Of a stretch of 64,000 bases of DNA, positions 24,304 to 36,399 are shown piece after piece. The notes under the pieces were generated by a model, which worked only from the letters and a program-made list of their open reading frames with translations, was not told where the DNA came from and ran no database searches. The DNA comes from Dactylellina haptotyla (lineage: Eukaryota; Ascomycota; Orbiliomycetes; Orbiliales; Orbiliaceae), in contig CM062381.1 in NCBI GenBank assembly GCA_031310005.1, positions 1,674,001 to 1,738,000 of the forward strand, written 5' to 3'. Made by a program: the position numbers and the translations under genes. Every line of letters starts with the position of its first letter. Position 1 is the stretch's first letter.

Positions 24304-26189
24304 TTACCGGATGGTCATTTGCTTGGAGAAGTCACCGTCCTTGCCAGTGGCAGCCATGGCGCCGACTGATGCAAGAGCACCAGCGCCTCCGGCCTTCTTC
24401 TCAAAGATCTTCCAGAACTTGAGAGATTCATCTGTCGAATTAATATATTAGTGATTGTTCAACAAAAATTGGATATAAAGGTATGGGTGAGAAGCTTACC
24501 AGAAGCTGCGGTAGCAAGAACTTGACCATCAGGGGAAAGAGCGGAATGGAGGACTCTGGTCTCGTGAGCTGGGATCTCAGCGCACTTGACCAAGCTGGGG
24601 TAACTCCAGACGATGAGCTGGTTATCAGGGTAGCCGTGGGTGGAAACAATCTCCTTGTAGGAAGTGCTCCACTTCAAACTGGTAACTTGGGTGTTGCAGT
24701 CGATAGTATTGACGCGAGCACCAGTAGTTGAGTTCCAGAAGTGGATCTTCTTGTCGAAAGTACCACCGCCAGTGGCGAGGAGGTTGTTTTGCCATGGGCA
24801 CCAGGCAAGAGCCTTGACAGCAGCCTTGTGGTTGGTCTTGGAGAATCGTGGAGCAGACAAAGCACGGGCGTCCCAGATGTTTACGAGGTTGTCGTTGCCA
24901 CCGGATGCCAATTGGGCACCGTCGGCACGCCATTCCAAACCGCAAACTTCAGCAGTGTGGGAGATGAGAGAAGCGACCTTGTGGTCGGCGATACGAACAT
25001 CGTGGTTGATAATTTCTCCGCTTCGGGAACCGGTGGAGAGAATGTGCTTGTCCCACGACATAACACCGACACGGGAAGAGTGAGAGTGCATGGAACGGAT
25101 CTTGGCGTTCTCTTCTGGGTCCCAGATCTGAACCTCACCAGTGCCCATACCAACAGCAACGAAGGAGCCGTCGTTAGACCACTTGACGGAGGTGATGTTA
25201 GTGTCGGGAGTGCTCTCCAACAAGCACGAAACGGATCCAGTAGATGCGTTCCAGATGTAGACGTTGCGCTCCAAGCCAATGGCAACCATGTTGCTGGAAC
25301 CCCAGTCCATGAGGTTGAGATAGTAGTCATCAACGAGGCCAGGAGCGTCGAGAACACGTTCTGGAGCAGTCAGGACACGCCTGCGGAACTGTGCATTGTT
25401 GGCTGCCTTCAAGGGCCTGTTGTATTGTGTTCTCAAATCAATAGGTCGAGAAGACTCTGGGGCAGTTGGCTTGAAGGCGAGAACTCTGGATTCAGTATTG
25501 ATGCCAACGGCGCTGCCGAGAGCAGATTGGTAGGCGGCGGTGTTAGGAGACATCTTGGGTTTAGACGATGGAGAATCACAGTCACCATTTCCATTGAATG
25601 TGGCAAGGGAAGCTGCGGAGAATTCATCGGAAAGAGCATTGAAGATGCTGTCAGGATCAGTGTGACCGCGTGGACCAGATTGCCTCTTGAAGTCGGCCTT
25701 TGTGACGCCTGTTGGCGAAGAAGCTGAGCGGTTTGGAATGAATCTATCGCCGTGGCCAGCATGGGCGCGGATGGTAGTTTTTCCCTTCCTCGCCTTCTTG
25801 ACGGGGCTCTGGTGCTTAGCGGCGGCAACATTGATCTGGTCAGCGTTTGGTCCAGTGCCGGTCAACGCCCAGTCCGAGACACCGAGCTTGACTGGAGTGC
25901 AACTAGCGCGAGCAATGTTGTGCTTTGGAGAGTTCTTGAAGGTTGGCTTCTTGGCACTACCATGAGCCATAGCTGTGAATTTGGAGGCAAGACCGCCAGC
26001 ATAGATCGAGGCACCCGCATCCTTTCTTGCGCCAGCAGCTCTAGGAGGAGGAGTGAACGGGGATCGGTTGGAACCCGAGTTCGATCGGTTGCGAGGAGAG
26101 GGGCTCAAAGGCATTCTACCACCGGCTGTCTTCAAGCTGAAAGCACCGGCGTGGCTCTTGAGGGGAGTGTGGATAGAAACAGTTGCCAT
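24304..26189 (-). CDS. CDC20: APC/C activator Cdc20 (WD40 protein)
   Basis: A 605-residue activator and substrate receptor of the anaphase-promoting complex; in mitosis it brings securin and cyclin B for ubiquitination and is the target of the Mad2 checkpoint. Two exons: 26189-24500 and 24431-24304 (intron GTAAGC...CGACAG). The disordered N-terminus holds many SP/TP sites and the C-box DRFIPNR (148-154), which docks on the APC/C. A RVLAFKPTAP motif follows, as found in Cdc20 orthologues, then RVLDAPGLVDDYYLNLMDW and seven WD40 repeats (for example VCGLEWRADGAQLASGGNDN and HETRVLHSALSPDGQVLATA). The protein ends in M-T-I-R, the Ile-Arg tail that contacts Cdc27. Cdc20 is favoured over Cdh1 by the RVLAFK motif and the overall pattern. 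A long antisense open frame across this gene is a codon-bias shadow. Confidence 0.95.
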
Positions 26190-29010
26190 TTTTACTGATT
26201 TCTTGGAATATTATATGGAGGGATTGCAACGAAACAAGTTTCAACACTGCAGATATGTATTTTTTAGAGCTTGGAGTTTTTTTTTTTTTTATGCGTACTT
26301 CTCAGGCGAATAAAGAAAGTACCGTCGATGAGTCAATCTTGTCGAACGGATTATATTATGGCGATAATAATACAACCCAAGATGATCAAATTAATGAATC
26401 CTGGATAAGATGAGAAAGAAGGAAGTTTTCTGGAGCTTTTCTTGAAGATTACAGAGAACAGCAACGAAGCGGTCTCTATCAGTCAAGCAAGGCGAGCTTT
26501 CAGCAGTTCCGAGTCTTTCGATTCTTGATATTGGTTTGGAATATGGTTTTTTTTTAGTTTGAACGTTCTTTGGTGTTTGTTTGCAAGCAAGCAAGTAAGC
26601 AGACGCACAAGAGAGGCAGAAGATGCAAAGTGATGAGGTTTTGCGGATACTCGGAGAGTAAGGAAGAGTGTAGTGATGAGAAGGAAGAAGAAGGGAAGAT
26701 ATGAAGCGGTGGGAGATGGGTGTTTATGTACCTGTCGACCGCAGCTAAAATGGGTGTGCGGGACAAGTACCACCTTTTGGGCGAGAGATGGGCGCGGTGA
26801 GGGCGGATCCACGCTGTCTAACCCGTTCGTTGCTGTTGCTGTGGAAAAGCGACAACAGTTAGCTACATCGGGACGGTCGCCCCAACAACGGACCCTTCCT
26901 CGCCAAATGCCACTTCACCGCAAAACCCGCAGGATTGCAGGAGCCAGATCGGGGCGGGGCCTCGGCCGGGCTTCTGTGACGGCGGCGGCAGTAGCCATCG
27001 CAACAGCTCAATCTCACTGAAACTGCTTTCCGCTTTCAATTTCTCTCTCATTTCGCTGAGATACAGCCATTTCCCATGGCCAGCCTGGCGTCGAGTGTCG
27101 ACGGGAATGTGTTGCGCTGAGGTCCCTTTCATAAGCTTTCTGAATCGGGAAGTGTGATGAGCGAACAACGTAGCACAGGCCTTGGCAACAATCCCACCGC
27201 AAGCCAGGCCACCCACCAAGAAGGTTCGAATTCGCAGGATCGGTTTCGCAAGCTCGAAGCCGAGGCACCCGGCGACGGCTTCACCGTCTCGCATTGCATT
27301 GACCATCTACGACAAAGGGGGCCTGTCCCACGATGCCGCACGTTTCGTCGGCGCCCTCCACTCCAGAGGCAGGTAAATTCTCTTCCATCATGCCTCACCT
27401 CTTGGTTTTGGTGTCTTGGTTCTCCAACGTGAGTGGTCCATGAACTTTCAGGCTATTCGTATCCTGCAGCTGAAACGTTGAGGGGCCGCACATTCGCGCC
27501 CGCTTCGCTTCATGTCCTGCAGTCCGCGCGTTCCCCATGTCCATATGTTAAAACATTTTCTCACCCTAGCTCCTCAGCTATCTACCAAAGGATATTCGGT
27601 GGGTTGAGATAGCAAGAGCTTGACTGTCTTCAGCTTGTATGCATGTGCGTGGTCAAGGGTGCGATGCGGCCTTGGAGAGGCTGTTCAAAAAGTCCTTTCT
27701 CCGTCGAAGTATTCTTGGGGGCAGCACATTGCTTGCCTGCTTGCCATGATCTTCCACCACAAAAAATGGTATGAGGCTATGTTTAGATGGCGCATCTGGT
27801 GGTGTGCCTCAGCCATTCAACAAGATTTAACATTTTCGCGATTCATCTTGCTTGCTTGGCCGGCAATTGCCATCCAATCAATGTCAAAAGTTTGACATCG
27901 CATACTGCCATCATATGCAGCATCTCGGTCAGATTGCTAAATCTCTACCCGACCAAATCGTATGCTGACGCTTCTTGGTTCTTCGAGGATAAATGGATGC
28001 AGTTTTAACCGGGACAGCAATCAGAATAGAAAGCTATCCGGTACCAAAACATGAGACAGCAAAATTTGCCCATGTGCAACGTGTCTCACTATCTAGCGTT
28101 CAACCCGGGAAGATAGGAATTCTGTTTCGTTCCTGGAAATTTGATAGACTGAGACGTCACATACTCGACAGCCGTAGCGTCTTTCGGTTGCGAAACGGTG
28201 GAGATGAAGCCGAGTGTGATCTGAAGACAAAATAAAAAATAAGCTTGTCTTGATGATAGCTACAGACCAAAGACCTCACGCGAGGCTTCTAAATTACATA
28301 TGCTATCATCCAAACCCAGCCACATTTTGGATAGCCTCGGTGCCCCCAAACACCCCATTCTCTATATCGTTATCTCCGTTTTTTAATAGAATCACATTTG
28401 CACTTCTGAATCGATCCTGTGGCTTGTAATAGCTACTGCAAAGCCTCTTGATTGGGGCGGAATTCGCGGAACCTTGACGTATTGCTAAACTACGGCCGGT
28501 GAACCTCGGGAAGTTCTTTCCTAACGAGTCAATGAACAATAGCAGTCGGATCTTAAAAATTAAAAAATTTCTAATACCTTCATGCAGTCCTCCTTGCTTG
28601 TGCGTAGCACGAAATGACCTCGAGGGTGTCACGGTGATACACGCTAAATTTTTCATGCAGATAGCTAGATAGGTTACCAGCGCGATATTGTTGGTTGGCT
28701 AGCAGAAGTCGGGCCTGACTATTCTTGCTTTTGCAGCCCATATATGCAGGTTGCTCTCATACCACCTATCCTGACATAATGTTCTCCCGCAGCCATGGTT
28801 CTGATTTTTTTTTTTTGGACCTTCCTTTACTATGCTGTCGTACATTCGGGTTTTGTTATATATAATACAGGCCGAACATCTTTCAAGAATCCAAATCTTT
28901 AAATTCCCAGGCGCTCGCAGAGCAGCAGCAACGATAACAATATAATTCAGTCGCTCATTCAATTTCCTTTATTTTGTTTATTTCACCGCAAACGAAACAA
29001 TTTTTTAGCT
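26190..29010. other. Divergent intergenic region, CDC20 and orphan gene
   Basis: About 2.8 kb. The first 650 bp, with a T run at about 26278-26290, should hold the CDC20 promoter. A GC-rich island at about 26780-27380 contains overlapping short open frames. One on the plus strand reads TIYDKGGLSHDAARFVGALH and ends at a good donor (GGCAG/GTAAAT at about 27373), so an unrecognised small gene is possible. The remainder to 29010 shows nothing codable that I can support. Confidence 0.4.
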
Positions 29011-29628
29011 ATGATATCGTCATCTTTGTCCTCGTCGTCTCTTTCCAGCCCTCTCTCTTTCGACCTGGCGACAGAGTCAGACCAGGGAGAAAATCAACTT
29101 TGTTCGCAGTGCGAACAATCGAATGCAAGAGAGACAGCCATCAGAGAGGTCCAAAAAACGGATCGAAAAGAGCGACGCAAACCTAAGATCCAGGAAGTTG
29201 AACAGCAAGGTAGAAATCCCGAGCCCCTTCGCTTACAGCAAACTAAACTGTTTGACAGTTTCAGCCCTAAAACTTTGCCACTTCATATCCAGCCCCTTCC
29301 ACTATAGAATCAATGGCTCTGTTTCACTAACTTTTCGATTTTCCCAATAAATCTAGACGCTGGCCGCCGTTCACCATCTCTGCCAAGAGGAAATACGTCT
29401 CAAGATCCTTTTTTTGGACTTTCTCTCAAATATAACTTCGCCCAAGGCGATGATCCCCCCAGTCTCCCAACCACCGATGAGCTTTCCTTCAAATCCTTTG
29501 TCGAAGCACTCTCCGAGGAACAGTTTGTTGAACAGACTCCTCAAACTGGGCGCTCGGGAATCGATCGCTACCTCGCTACGCCTCGAAATGGGGATGCGGT
29601 TCGCTACTTTCGCCCCAAATCCTCCTAG
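29011..29628 (+). CDS. Small protein of unknown function (156 residues)
   Basis: Two exons, 29011-29209 and 29357-29628, join in frame through a canonical intron (GTAGAA...AATCTAG), giving 156 residues. Exon 1 starts MISSSLSSSSLSSPLSFDLA, Ser-rich, then Glu/Lys/Arg-rich with a CSQC pair (about residues 31-34). Exon 2 has no ATG and is easily missed; it reads SQDPFFGLSLKYNFAQGDD, then DELSFKSFVEALSEEQFVEQ and GIDRYLATPRNGDAVRYFRP before the stop. The balanced composition of exon 2 is typical of real coding sequence. I do not recognise a family. There is no signal peptide or membrane segment; a nuclear or cytosolic regulator is possible but unsupported. It is divergent from CDC20 and convergent with the lactate dehydrogenase gene. 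Confidence 0.6.
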
Positions 29629-30311
29629 GTTTGACACTTTCGAGCAACTAATAATAGTTTTGTTCTTCTTTTGCTCTTTTGTTTTTCTTCTTTCAAAAGT
29701 CGTCGCGAGACTAAACGCAAACTCAGCATGCTTGAGTATTCATTGTACTGTATGTTAGCCTGTACTCGTTTGTTCATGCATTCCCGACTTGATGGCTGCG
29801 CCTTTAATCAGAATCCTCCTCTCCACATATTCTCTCCTCTCTTGATGTTCTGCTTTTAAAATTTAGCTTCTCACCATGCCGTGTTCCCACAACTGTGTTT
29901 CTTTCTTTCTTATAGGACTAGCCATGCTAGTACTATAGTGTATTATTATTATGAGATCTTTTTTATTATTTTTATCTCTTTTAAAAAAAAAGTCACTGTG
30001 GCCAGTGGCCGTCTGATATTCTTTTAATATAATGTTTATTCGAATATTCATCTGTTCGCTTCTTGAATTTCAAAGTTCCATAGCTATTTATGGCGTTTGT
30101 GAATGGATCATGTGTTGAAAGAAGGTTTTTGATCAGGCTATATGGCGCGGTAGTGCTAGACCTATTTTGATCCGAAGCCTAGTTAGGATGTTAATCAGCA
30201 CTACCGGGACTATCTGGCGAACTAAATGACGGGGCCTGAAACTTCCAACAAAAATTACATTGTCTATATATCTATTGAACACTATGTACACATCTTACAT
30301 CACACAAAGTC
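29629..30311. other. Convergent 3' regions of the orphan and DLD1 genes
   Basis: About 680 bp, AT-rich, with no coding frame that I can support. Confidence 0.5.
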
Positions 30312-32348
30312 CTACGCATCGCCCTCCTTGACAACAGGGTTGTGCTGGGCAGGGCTATTCTTCAGCCAACGGTTCTTTTCTGCTCTGGGTGGATCCATTC
30401 TGACAATTTTATCACAATTCAGAATGCAGAGTGGATCGAAAGCGAGTTTCATCTATTCGTAAGAAGAAGCGATGTCAGTTGAAGGATAACTCGGGGATTA
30501 TTTATCGGATAACATACCTTTCTCATCGCATCGACTGTTCCCTGGCCGAGCTCTTTGGGTAGATAGTCTCTCTTCACCAGCCCGACCCCGTGTTCTCCTG
30601 TCGTGGTGCCCTCCATACTAATGGCCATTTCCACCATTCTGTGTACGACGCCCTCAGCTTTCCTTCTATCCTGTTGACTGAATAATAGTATGGTATGGAA
30701 ATTTCCATCTCCTACGTGGCCTACCATCGAGCCAAGGAGTTTATTCTTTACCATATCCTCCTTTGTCGCCTCGATGATATCGGGGAGCTTTGATATAGGG
30801 ACAGCCACGTCCGTTGTCCACACCTGGTCATCGGGCTTCTCTTTCAAAGCCATTACCGACCACAATGCGTTCTTCCGTGCCGACCAGAGTTCATGTCTTT
30901 CCTCTTCAGAAGTTGCAAACTCGAAGGACTCGGATTTACAGGATTTAGCAATAGACTGGACCATTGAGATTTGTTCCTTCACACCATTCTTTGTGCCTGC
31001 GAACTTGAAGAACAGCGTGGGTTTCTCTTTCCATGTTCTAGATGTGGTCTGGCTCTGGTTTATACACATCATCTGGACATCGTCTAGTATCTCAACAGCT
31101 GCAACGGGGATCCCCTGTCCAATGACCTTTGATGCCGCATCGGCTGCATCCCTCACAGACGGGAACGCACAGACAGCCACGCTCTCGCTCTGCGGCCTGA
31201 CAGCGAGCTTCAACGTCGCTTCGGTAACCAATCCAAGGGTACCCTCGGAGCCAATAAACATCTTGGTCAAATCATATCCCGCAGAAGACTTTCGGGGCCG
31301 CTGTCGCGTCTTGATCACCGTACCATCCGCGAGAACAACCGTAAGGCTGAGAACCCACTCTCGCATCGTGCCGTATCGCGCCGCGTTGGTGCCTGAACAC
31401 CCGGTCCCAACCATCCCGCCAATCATAGCTCCGGGACCCGGATCTGGGGGGAAGAAGAGGTTGTGTTCTTCCAGCATTTCGTTTAGATCTTCCCATCCGA
31501 GACCCGGTTGGACGACTACATCCAAGTCATCCTTGTTCAGTTTGACGACCTTGCTCATATGCGTAAAGTCGATACAGACACCGCTTCTGGTGGCGGCGAA
31601 ATGTCCTTCCAGGCTAGTCCCCCCGGAGTATGCAGTGATTGGGATTTTACGATGATTACAGATCTTTACGATTTCTGAAACTTGTTCGGTTGTAGAAGGG
31701 TAGAGGACCACAAATGGCTTCTCGTTAGGCTTGGCGGGGTGGGATGACCAGCTGCTGCCGGCGTGACTTTCGAGATCATGGTCGTTGCACGAGACATTTT
31801 CCTCGCCCAACAGAATTGCAAATTGGGACCAGGCGGCACTCAGATTGTGCTTGGATACGTCATGGTATATTTCGGGAACGTCTTCGAGTTTGGTGGTGGA
31901 GGACGGTTTGACAGGTGCCCATCTATATGTTCCCAGCCAATAGGCGCAGACCGCAGATAAAACCCAAGCTGGAGATGATAAGACCTATTAGCATACCATC
32001 CCAATCGCAGAGAACAAGTTGTTTTTCTCAATTGGGAGATTTACCAAACATCTGTGGAAGGGTATTGGAGAAGTATCCGTCGCCTTCACGGTTCTTTTTC
32101 TCCTGTCGTTCCTTCCAGTATTTCTCCATCTCCACTCTCTCGGCTTGGATACGCTTCGCAGTAGCCTCCCACACTTGGCCGTGGAACTGGCCTTGTGGAG
32201 CTTTATTCGACTGCTCGCGGGCCTGGCGCTGGGGGAACCTGTATCTATTTGGCAATGCGGCCACGGACGAGGTAACCGCATTGTAGGTTTTGCGCCGGAT
32301 CTGCGCCCGCGCAGCGTTCCGGAGCGAGGACGAAAGAACTGGCTGCAT
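30312..32348 (-). CDS. DLD1: Mitochondrial D-lactate dehydrogenase (cytochrome), FAD-dependent
   Basis: A 631-residue flavoprotein that oxidises D-lactate to pyruvate at the inner mitochondrial membrane and passes electrons to cytochrome c. Exons are 32348-32045, 31968-30518 and 30452-30312, with GTAAAT and GTATGT donors. The start MQPVLSSSLRNAARAQIRRK is a mitochondrial presequence. It is followed by a charged helix (KRIQAERVEMEKYWKERQEK) and one membrane segment (AWVLSAVCAYWLGTYRW). The FAD/PCMH domain shows VLYPSTTEQVSEIVKICNH, ITAYSGGTSLEGH and GGMVGTGCSGTNAARYGTMR. The FAD-linked oxidase C-domain shows MVGHVGDGNFHT and GTTTGEHGVGLVKRDYL. The last exon gives LAFDPLCILNCDKIVR, the usual end of the family. 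The charged helix before the anchor makes the N-terminus longer than a minimal presequence-plus-anchor layout. An upstream ATG at 32411 is possible but less likely. Confidence 0.93.
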
Positions 32349-35300
32349 TGCGAAAGTCTCCCTTGGGTGTGAATGTGGTTTTGGAGACTGGATACGGGAG
32401 GTAGCGCCCACGACTGGCTGGCCGCTGGTAGGCTGTGGGGAATCCGGGGAAGGACCAAACTGAGCTGGGGAAGAAGGATATGCGACGCTATTTCAAGGCC
32501 ATTGGAGGCTCTCGACCGTGTATCGGCTTCGGCTGTCTGGAAATATCGGTATGCGCAGGATATCGAGTCGGTTACCTCGGTCGGCTCGGGCGAATGGCAG
32601 TTGGGACGTTAGTGTCTTGTCGTCATCGTGGAAAAACTTCGGCGCGGATTTATTTGGTGGGGCAGATGCGGTCGGTGCTGGTGCGACCTGAAAAAATATT
32701 GCAACACAACCCGACCTCCGCCGGCCGGCAGCGTGTGTTGCGCTCGCCCTTTTCGAAGCGTTCGGGCCGGCTTTGGAACCGGATCTGGTACGGTCGATTG
32801 GCCGACGGCGCAGCTGGTTCGGTTTCTGGTAGGGGCGTCGTTCTATGTGCTATTAGTAATTACATCTTCCTTATCTCGCTATCGGGATCGAGCATGCCAA
32901 AAGCGAATGTGAATCACGAGGGCTCTCGAGTACTCGGCATTTGCAATATTTGCTGTGCAACGGCGTTGCATTAGTCTGGTATTCGGGTATCAAAGGGAGA
33001 TATTCGACTGGCGAGCCCTCGTTAGCCTATCTGTCCCACGGCCATTCCAGAAATTCGATCGATCTGGTTTGTGACAAGCCTGGAAGGGTTCGCATGCTGT
33101 CCTTCTACATCACATGGACACCTGCTCGCTCGCCCTGCAGGCAGGAGGCAAATTGGCGTAGCACAGATATAGAACAGTTATTCCAATCACGCCGCAGGGC
33201 GTGCACCTTATTGGGCCCAGTGGTTGTAGGTTATCAAAAAATATCGAATGAACTGAAGACACAAATTCGGCTTCGATTGTTCTGGGCTTCGTTGATACGG
33301 AGTCAGGTGCATCTGTATGTCATCCTGCAGCCTACAAGCTGGGCTGGTTTCTCATGTCCTCGACCATGCAAGTGATACTCTGAACAGCTCGCGAACAAAT
33401 CATTGGTGGCTGGTTTTGCCATTGCATTTTGCCCAAATAACAACCCAGCTCTTGCTTCTTCCTTTCGTATAAAAAATAAAAGAGGGTGTCCAATTCAACC
33501 ATTAATCTACAAAAATCCCTCACGGACTGCTTTCAAACGGTTTAATTGATCCGTGCGAGCACCTTTTGTTGTTTGTACAACATGCGAGCGGGAAATTGGT
33601 GATTGAAAATCACCCAGGCTGGTTTTCAGAGTCAGGCAGTGAAATATCCATTCCGCTCCGTATCATTTCATAAACCGTGCAGTGCAAATTCTCGAGTTTT
33701 GCGGGTCTTTAGAAAGCTATATACTATTCGAAGAAATAAAAGGGGGGATTACTTTCTCAGCTATTCTCTGCTTTCGTTCTCCACCTCCTGATTTTAAATG
33801 TAGTTCGAACGTTCCTTTAAGCCTGAGACAATATTCTCGTTTATAAAACTTATAAGCTAAGACACGAAATGTTGAACCGAGAAACATGCATGGCCGGCTA
33901 TCGATATCGACCTCCATTCCAACATGACAACACTAGTTGCACTCCGACACAGGCTGAGACTATCGACTCAAAAATTCAGTTTCTAGTTCCCTATCGAAAG
34001 TATCCAATCCCGTCAAGCCCATCAAGGCGAGTTACAAGAGCAAGAAGAACTCTGGCCCGAAAAAGGAATCATGGAATGCCGACGAAATATCCTCTTTCTA
34101 GTCACAACCAGCGAGATCAGTTCACCTGAATACCAACAGCCACATCCCATCGGCAACTAAAGCCACTTTGCCTAACCCCGATAATACGTATTTTTGGGAT
34201 CAAAAGCAAACGCTTATCCTCGCAGGGATTCTCACAAACAAATGAGCTACGTGGCTCGCATATTACCGATGGCAATTGCAGAATTGAGAAGTTAGTGTTC
34301 AACCTTCAAATGATAGAAAAGGTTCCTCGCAGGTTCGTATTGGATATCTAGAGAATCAATGATCAAATAAAACCCTCAGTGACGAACCGAAGTAACCACT
34401 TGCAGCCCTTTAATTGGCGATAAAACTCTTCTGCGGAATATTCTTTCGATACACCGCGCATTCAACTCCGAAGAGGCTTCTTCCAGCCAATCATCAATTT
34501 TCTCGAAAAATGAATATTCGAGGAACTCGATAGATATTTTTAAACCCTTTTCCAGGATCCCATCGTTATCTTCAGCTCATAAAATCAAATTGCATCTGTA
34601 TGCCAACAAGCTAGTATAAATGCAGAAATTGGAAGTTCGAGCTCTCAGGGTTTTCCTGTGCCAAATAGGTGGGTCTGGCCCTGTGCTTTCAAAACCCAAT
34701 ATCCAGCGTATTACAATTCGCAGTTCAACCGCACTCGTGACAAAATTCCTTGAATGCATATCAGTCAAGAGTCAAACCAATCCTGGTCCCGCACCACCGG
34801 GGTCAATTTTATTAAGTGTAATTGGTAGGAATTCGATTGAAATTTCAGAAATCACGACCTTGCATGTGCATATATCGAACTATCTGATAAAATCGATTGC
34901 TACGAATTTACCGGAGGAGTGCCCAAAAAGATTTGACTTACGCAAACCTCGGAATCTTGGGGCCGTGGTCATAGGAGCTTCAATGCCAATATGCTCGAAG
35001 TCAAATTTATCACGAGGGCACGAAATACGGGGTCATTAATATCACCCTACCACGTGTCCAGAATTCTGTTCGCCATCCCTACAAAGCCCATTGACCCTTG
35101 GGATACTATTGCCTTCACATTGCATTAGCGGTCCCTCTCTTAACTTGGCCTTGGCACTGAGGCTCAATTCGACATTCTACCATTATTTAAGTCCACCACC
35201 GCCAACATCATTCGCAAGCGCACGCTAAATGGTCGTCAGTTCGTTACTTGTTGCCCCCAAAATCATTTTCGAAACTTCTCTACAAATCTGGCAGTTGTTT

Positions 35301-35415
35301 TGAATAGACCACTCACTCTTAATACTTTTTTAGCTACCCGTGCCTATCATTCGGTTAGCGATTCCACCTTTTACAACCGTACCTACCCATTTACATTACA
35401 CTATACAAACCAGCT
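32349..35415. other. Divergent intergenic region, DLD1 and F-box-like gene
   Basis: About 3 kb. It contains the DLD1 promoter (left) and the F-box-like gene promoter (right). Several open frames of 60-180 codons (such as 32435-32974 and 34620-35039, plus strand) show no domain, splice support or plausible composition. A short frame at 33869-34129 ends in a basic, Ser/Arg-rich string and is the only one that looks faintly protein-like. Confidence 0.4.
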
Positions 35416-36399
35416 ATGGGCATGTACGGAGTAGTAACTCGGGTTCAACCCGTACCTTTCTGTGAACGGCCTATTGAGATACAAGTGCTGATTCTTAAGC
35501 ATTTACCAGCGGCTGATATTATCAACGTCCTCAAAAACTTCCCCAGTATTCGAGGGAGTGCAGTTAGCTGGGACTTTGCGCAATTTAGCGCGGAACAGCT
35601 TGTGCACATGTACCATTGGAGCACTCATGACCACAGACTTACACTTGAAACCCCGGACCTAAGTATAAGAATGATGCACCAACTCAAAAGGAAAATGAAT
35701 AAATTCGCCAAAAACGTACAACTCCCCGTCCCTCTTGAACCTTTCAATGCTTACTACCACCAAATCCGTGAGCTTTGCAGAGAAGGAGAGCCTGACGAAG
35801 AGGAAGTTGAAATTTTCGTTCAGAACTTCCACAGACGAAATAAAAAGGTCGAGGATTTCTGCCAGAAAATTTCAGAGCTCGATCCTGAACGTAGGTATCA
35901 GCGCTGGCCCAAATACAAGCCAGACGGTGATACTTGGATGTCACATTTACTCTTTTGGTTTGCTATGGAATATATCCAAAGCAAAGGCAGAAATGTGAAC
36001 GAGGCGACGATTATTACGCGATGGGAAGAATTCCACCTCCATCTTCTTAAAACGTTTGGTAGACAGGCAAGCGTGCTGCTTCGCAACGCCATCATGCCCC
36101 AGGGAGTATTGCTCCTCAAGTATCGCGACTACATTGCCGAATGCAACTCTGCTCACCTCAGTAAGATTTACGAGACATTGGGTCGACGCGCTTGCCATGT
36201 AAAGTTGGAGACTTTCGTGGCGTTTGCACTATCGAACGGGTTCGATCAGGCAATGAAGTTTTTGAATGAGAAACAAGAGATACTCGAATTCTTCTCATTC
36301 TTAGGCGCACAGTCTAGACAAACTTTGTATGCCTGGCAAAATATTTGGGAGAATTTCAATTCCGAGTTCCCGGAAGAAGTTGAAGGTGAGCAATTCTAA
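35416..36399 (+). CDS. F-box-like protein of unknown target
   Basis: An uninterrupted 327-residue frame. Residues 17-50 resemble an F-box (RPIEIQVLILKHLPAADIIN, followed by VLKNFPSIRG), which suggests Skp1 binding and an SCF role. The rest is mostly helical and charged, with no leucine-rich or WD repeats; notable strings are FVQNFHRRNKKVEDFCQKIS, RYQRWPKYKPDGDTWMSHLL and EFHLHLLKTFGRQASVLLRN. This layout is typical of the many lineage-specific F-box-like proteins of filamentous ascomycetes. There is no signal peptide, membrane segment or intron. It is unlike the F-box gene at the left end of the window and need not be a paralogue. The start is the first ATG after a leader rich in stops. Confidence 0.7.
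   Translation: MGMYGVVTRVQPVPFCERPIEIQVLILKHLPAADIINVLKNFPSIRGSAVSWDFAQFSAEQLVHMYHWSTHDHRLTLETPDLSIRMMHQLKRKMNKFAKNVQLPVPLEPFNAYYHQIRELCREGEPDEEEVEIFVQNFHRRNKKVEDFCQKISELDPERRYQRWPKYKPDGDTWMSHLLFWFAMEYIQSKGRNVNEATIITRWEEFHLHLLKTFGRQASVLLRNAIMPQGVLLLKYRDYIAECNSAHLSKIYETLGRRACHVKLETFVAFALSNGFDQAMKFLNEKQEILEFFSFLGAQSRQTLYAWQNIWENFNSEFPEEVEGEQF

Noticed and set aside
24741-25727. A 328-codon open frame on the plus strand across CDC20
   Set aside because: It lies wholly antisense to the WD40 exon and has no domain; long antisense frames are expected opposite a codon-biased gene.
30690-31655. A 321-codon plus-strand frame across DLD1
   Set aside because: It is antisense to the well-supported D-lactate dehydrogenase exon and shows no family features.
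32435-32974. A 179-codon plus-strand frame upstream of DLD1
   Set aside because: Its composition is unlike a protein, there is no domain, and it lies in the probable promoter region.
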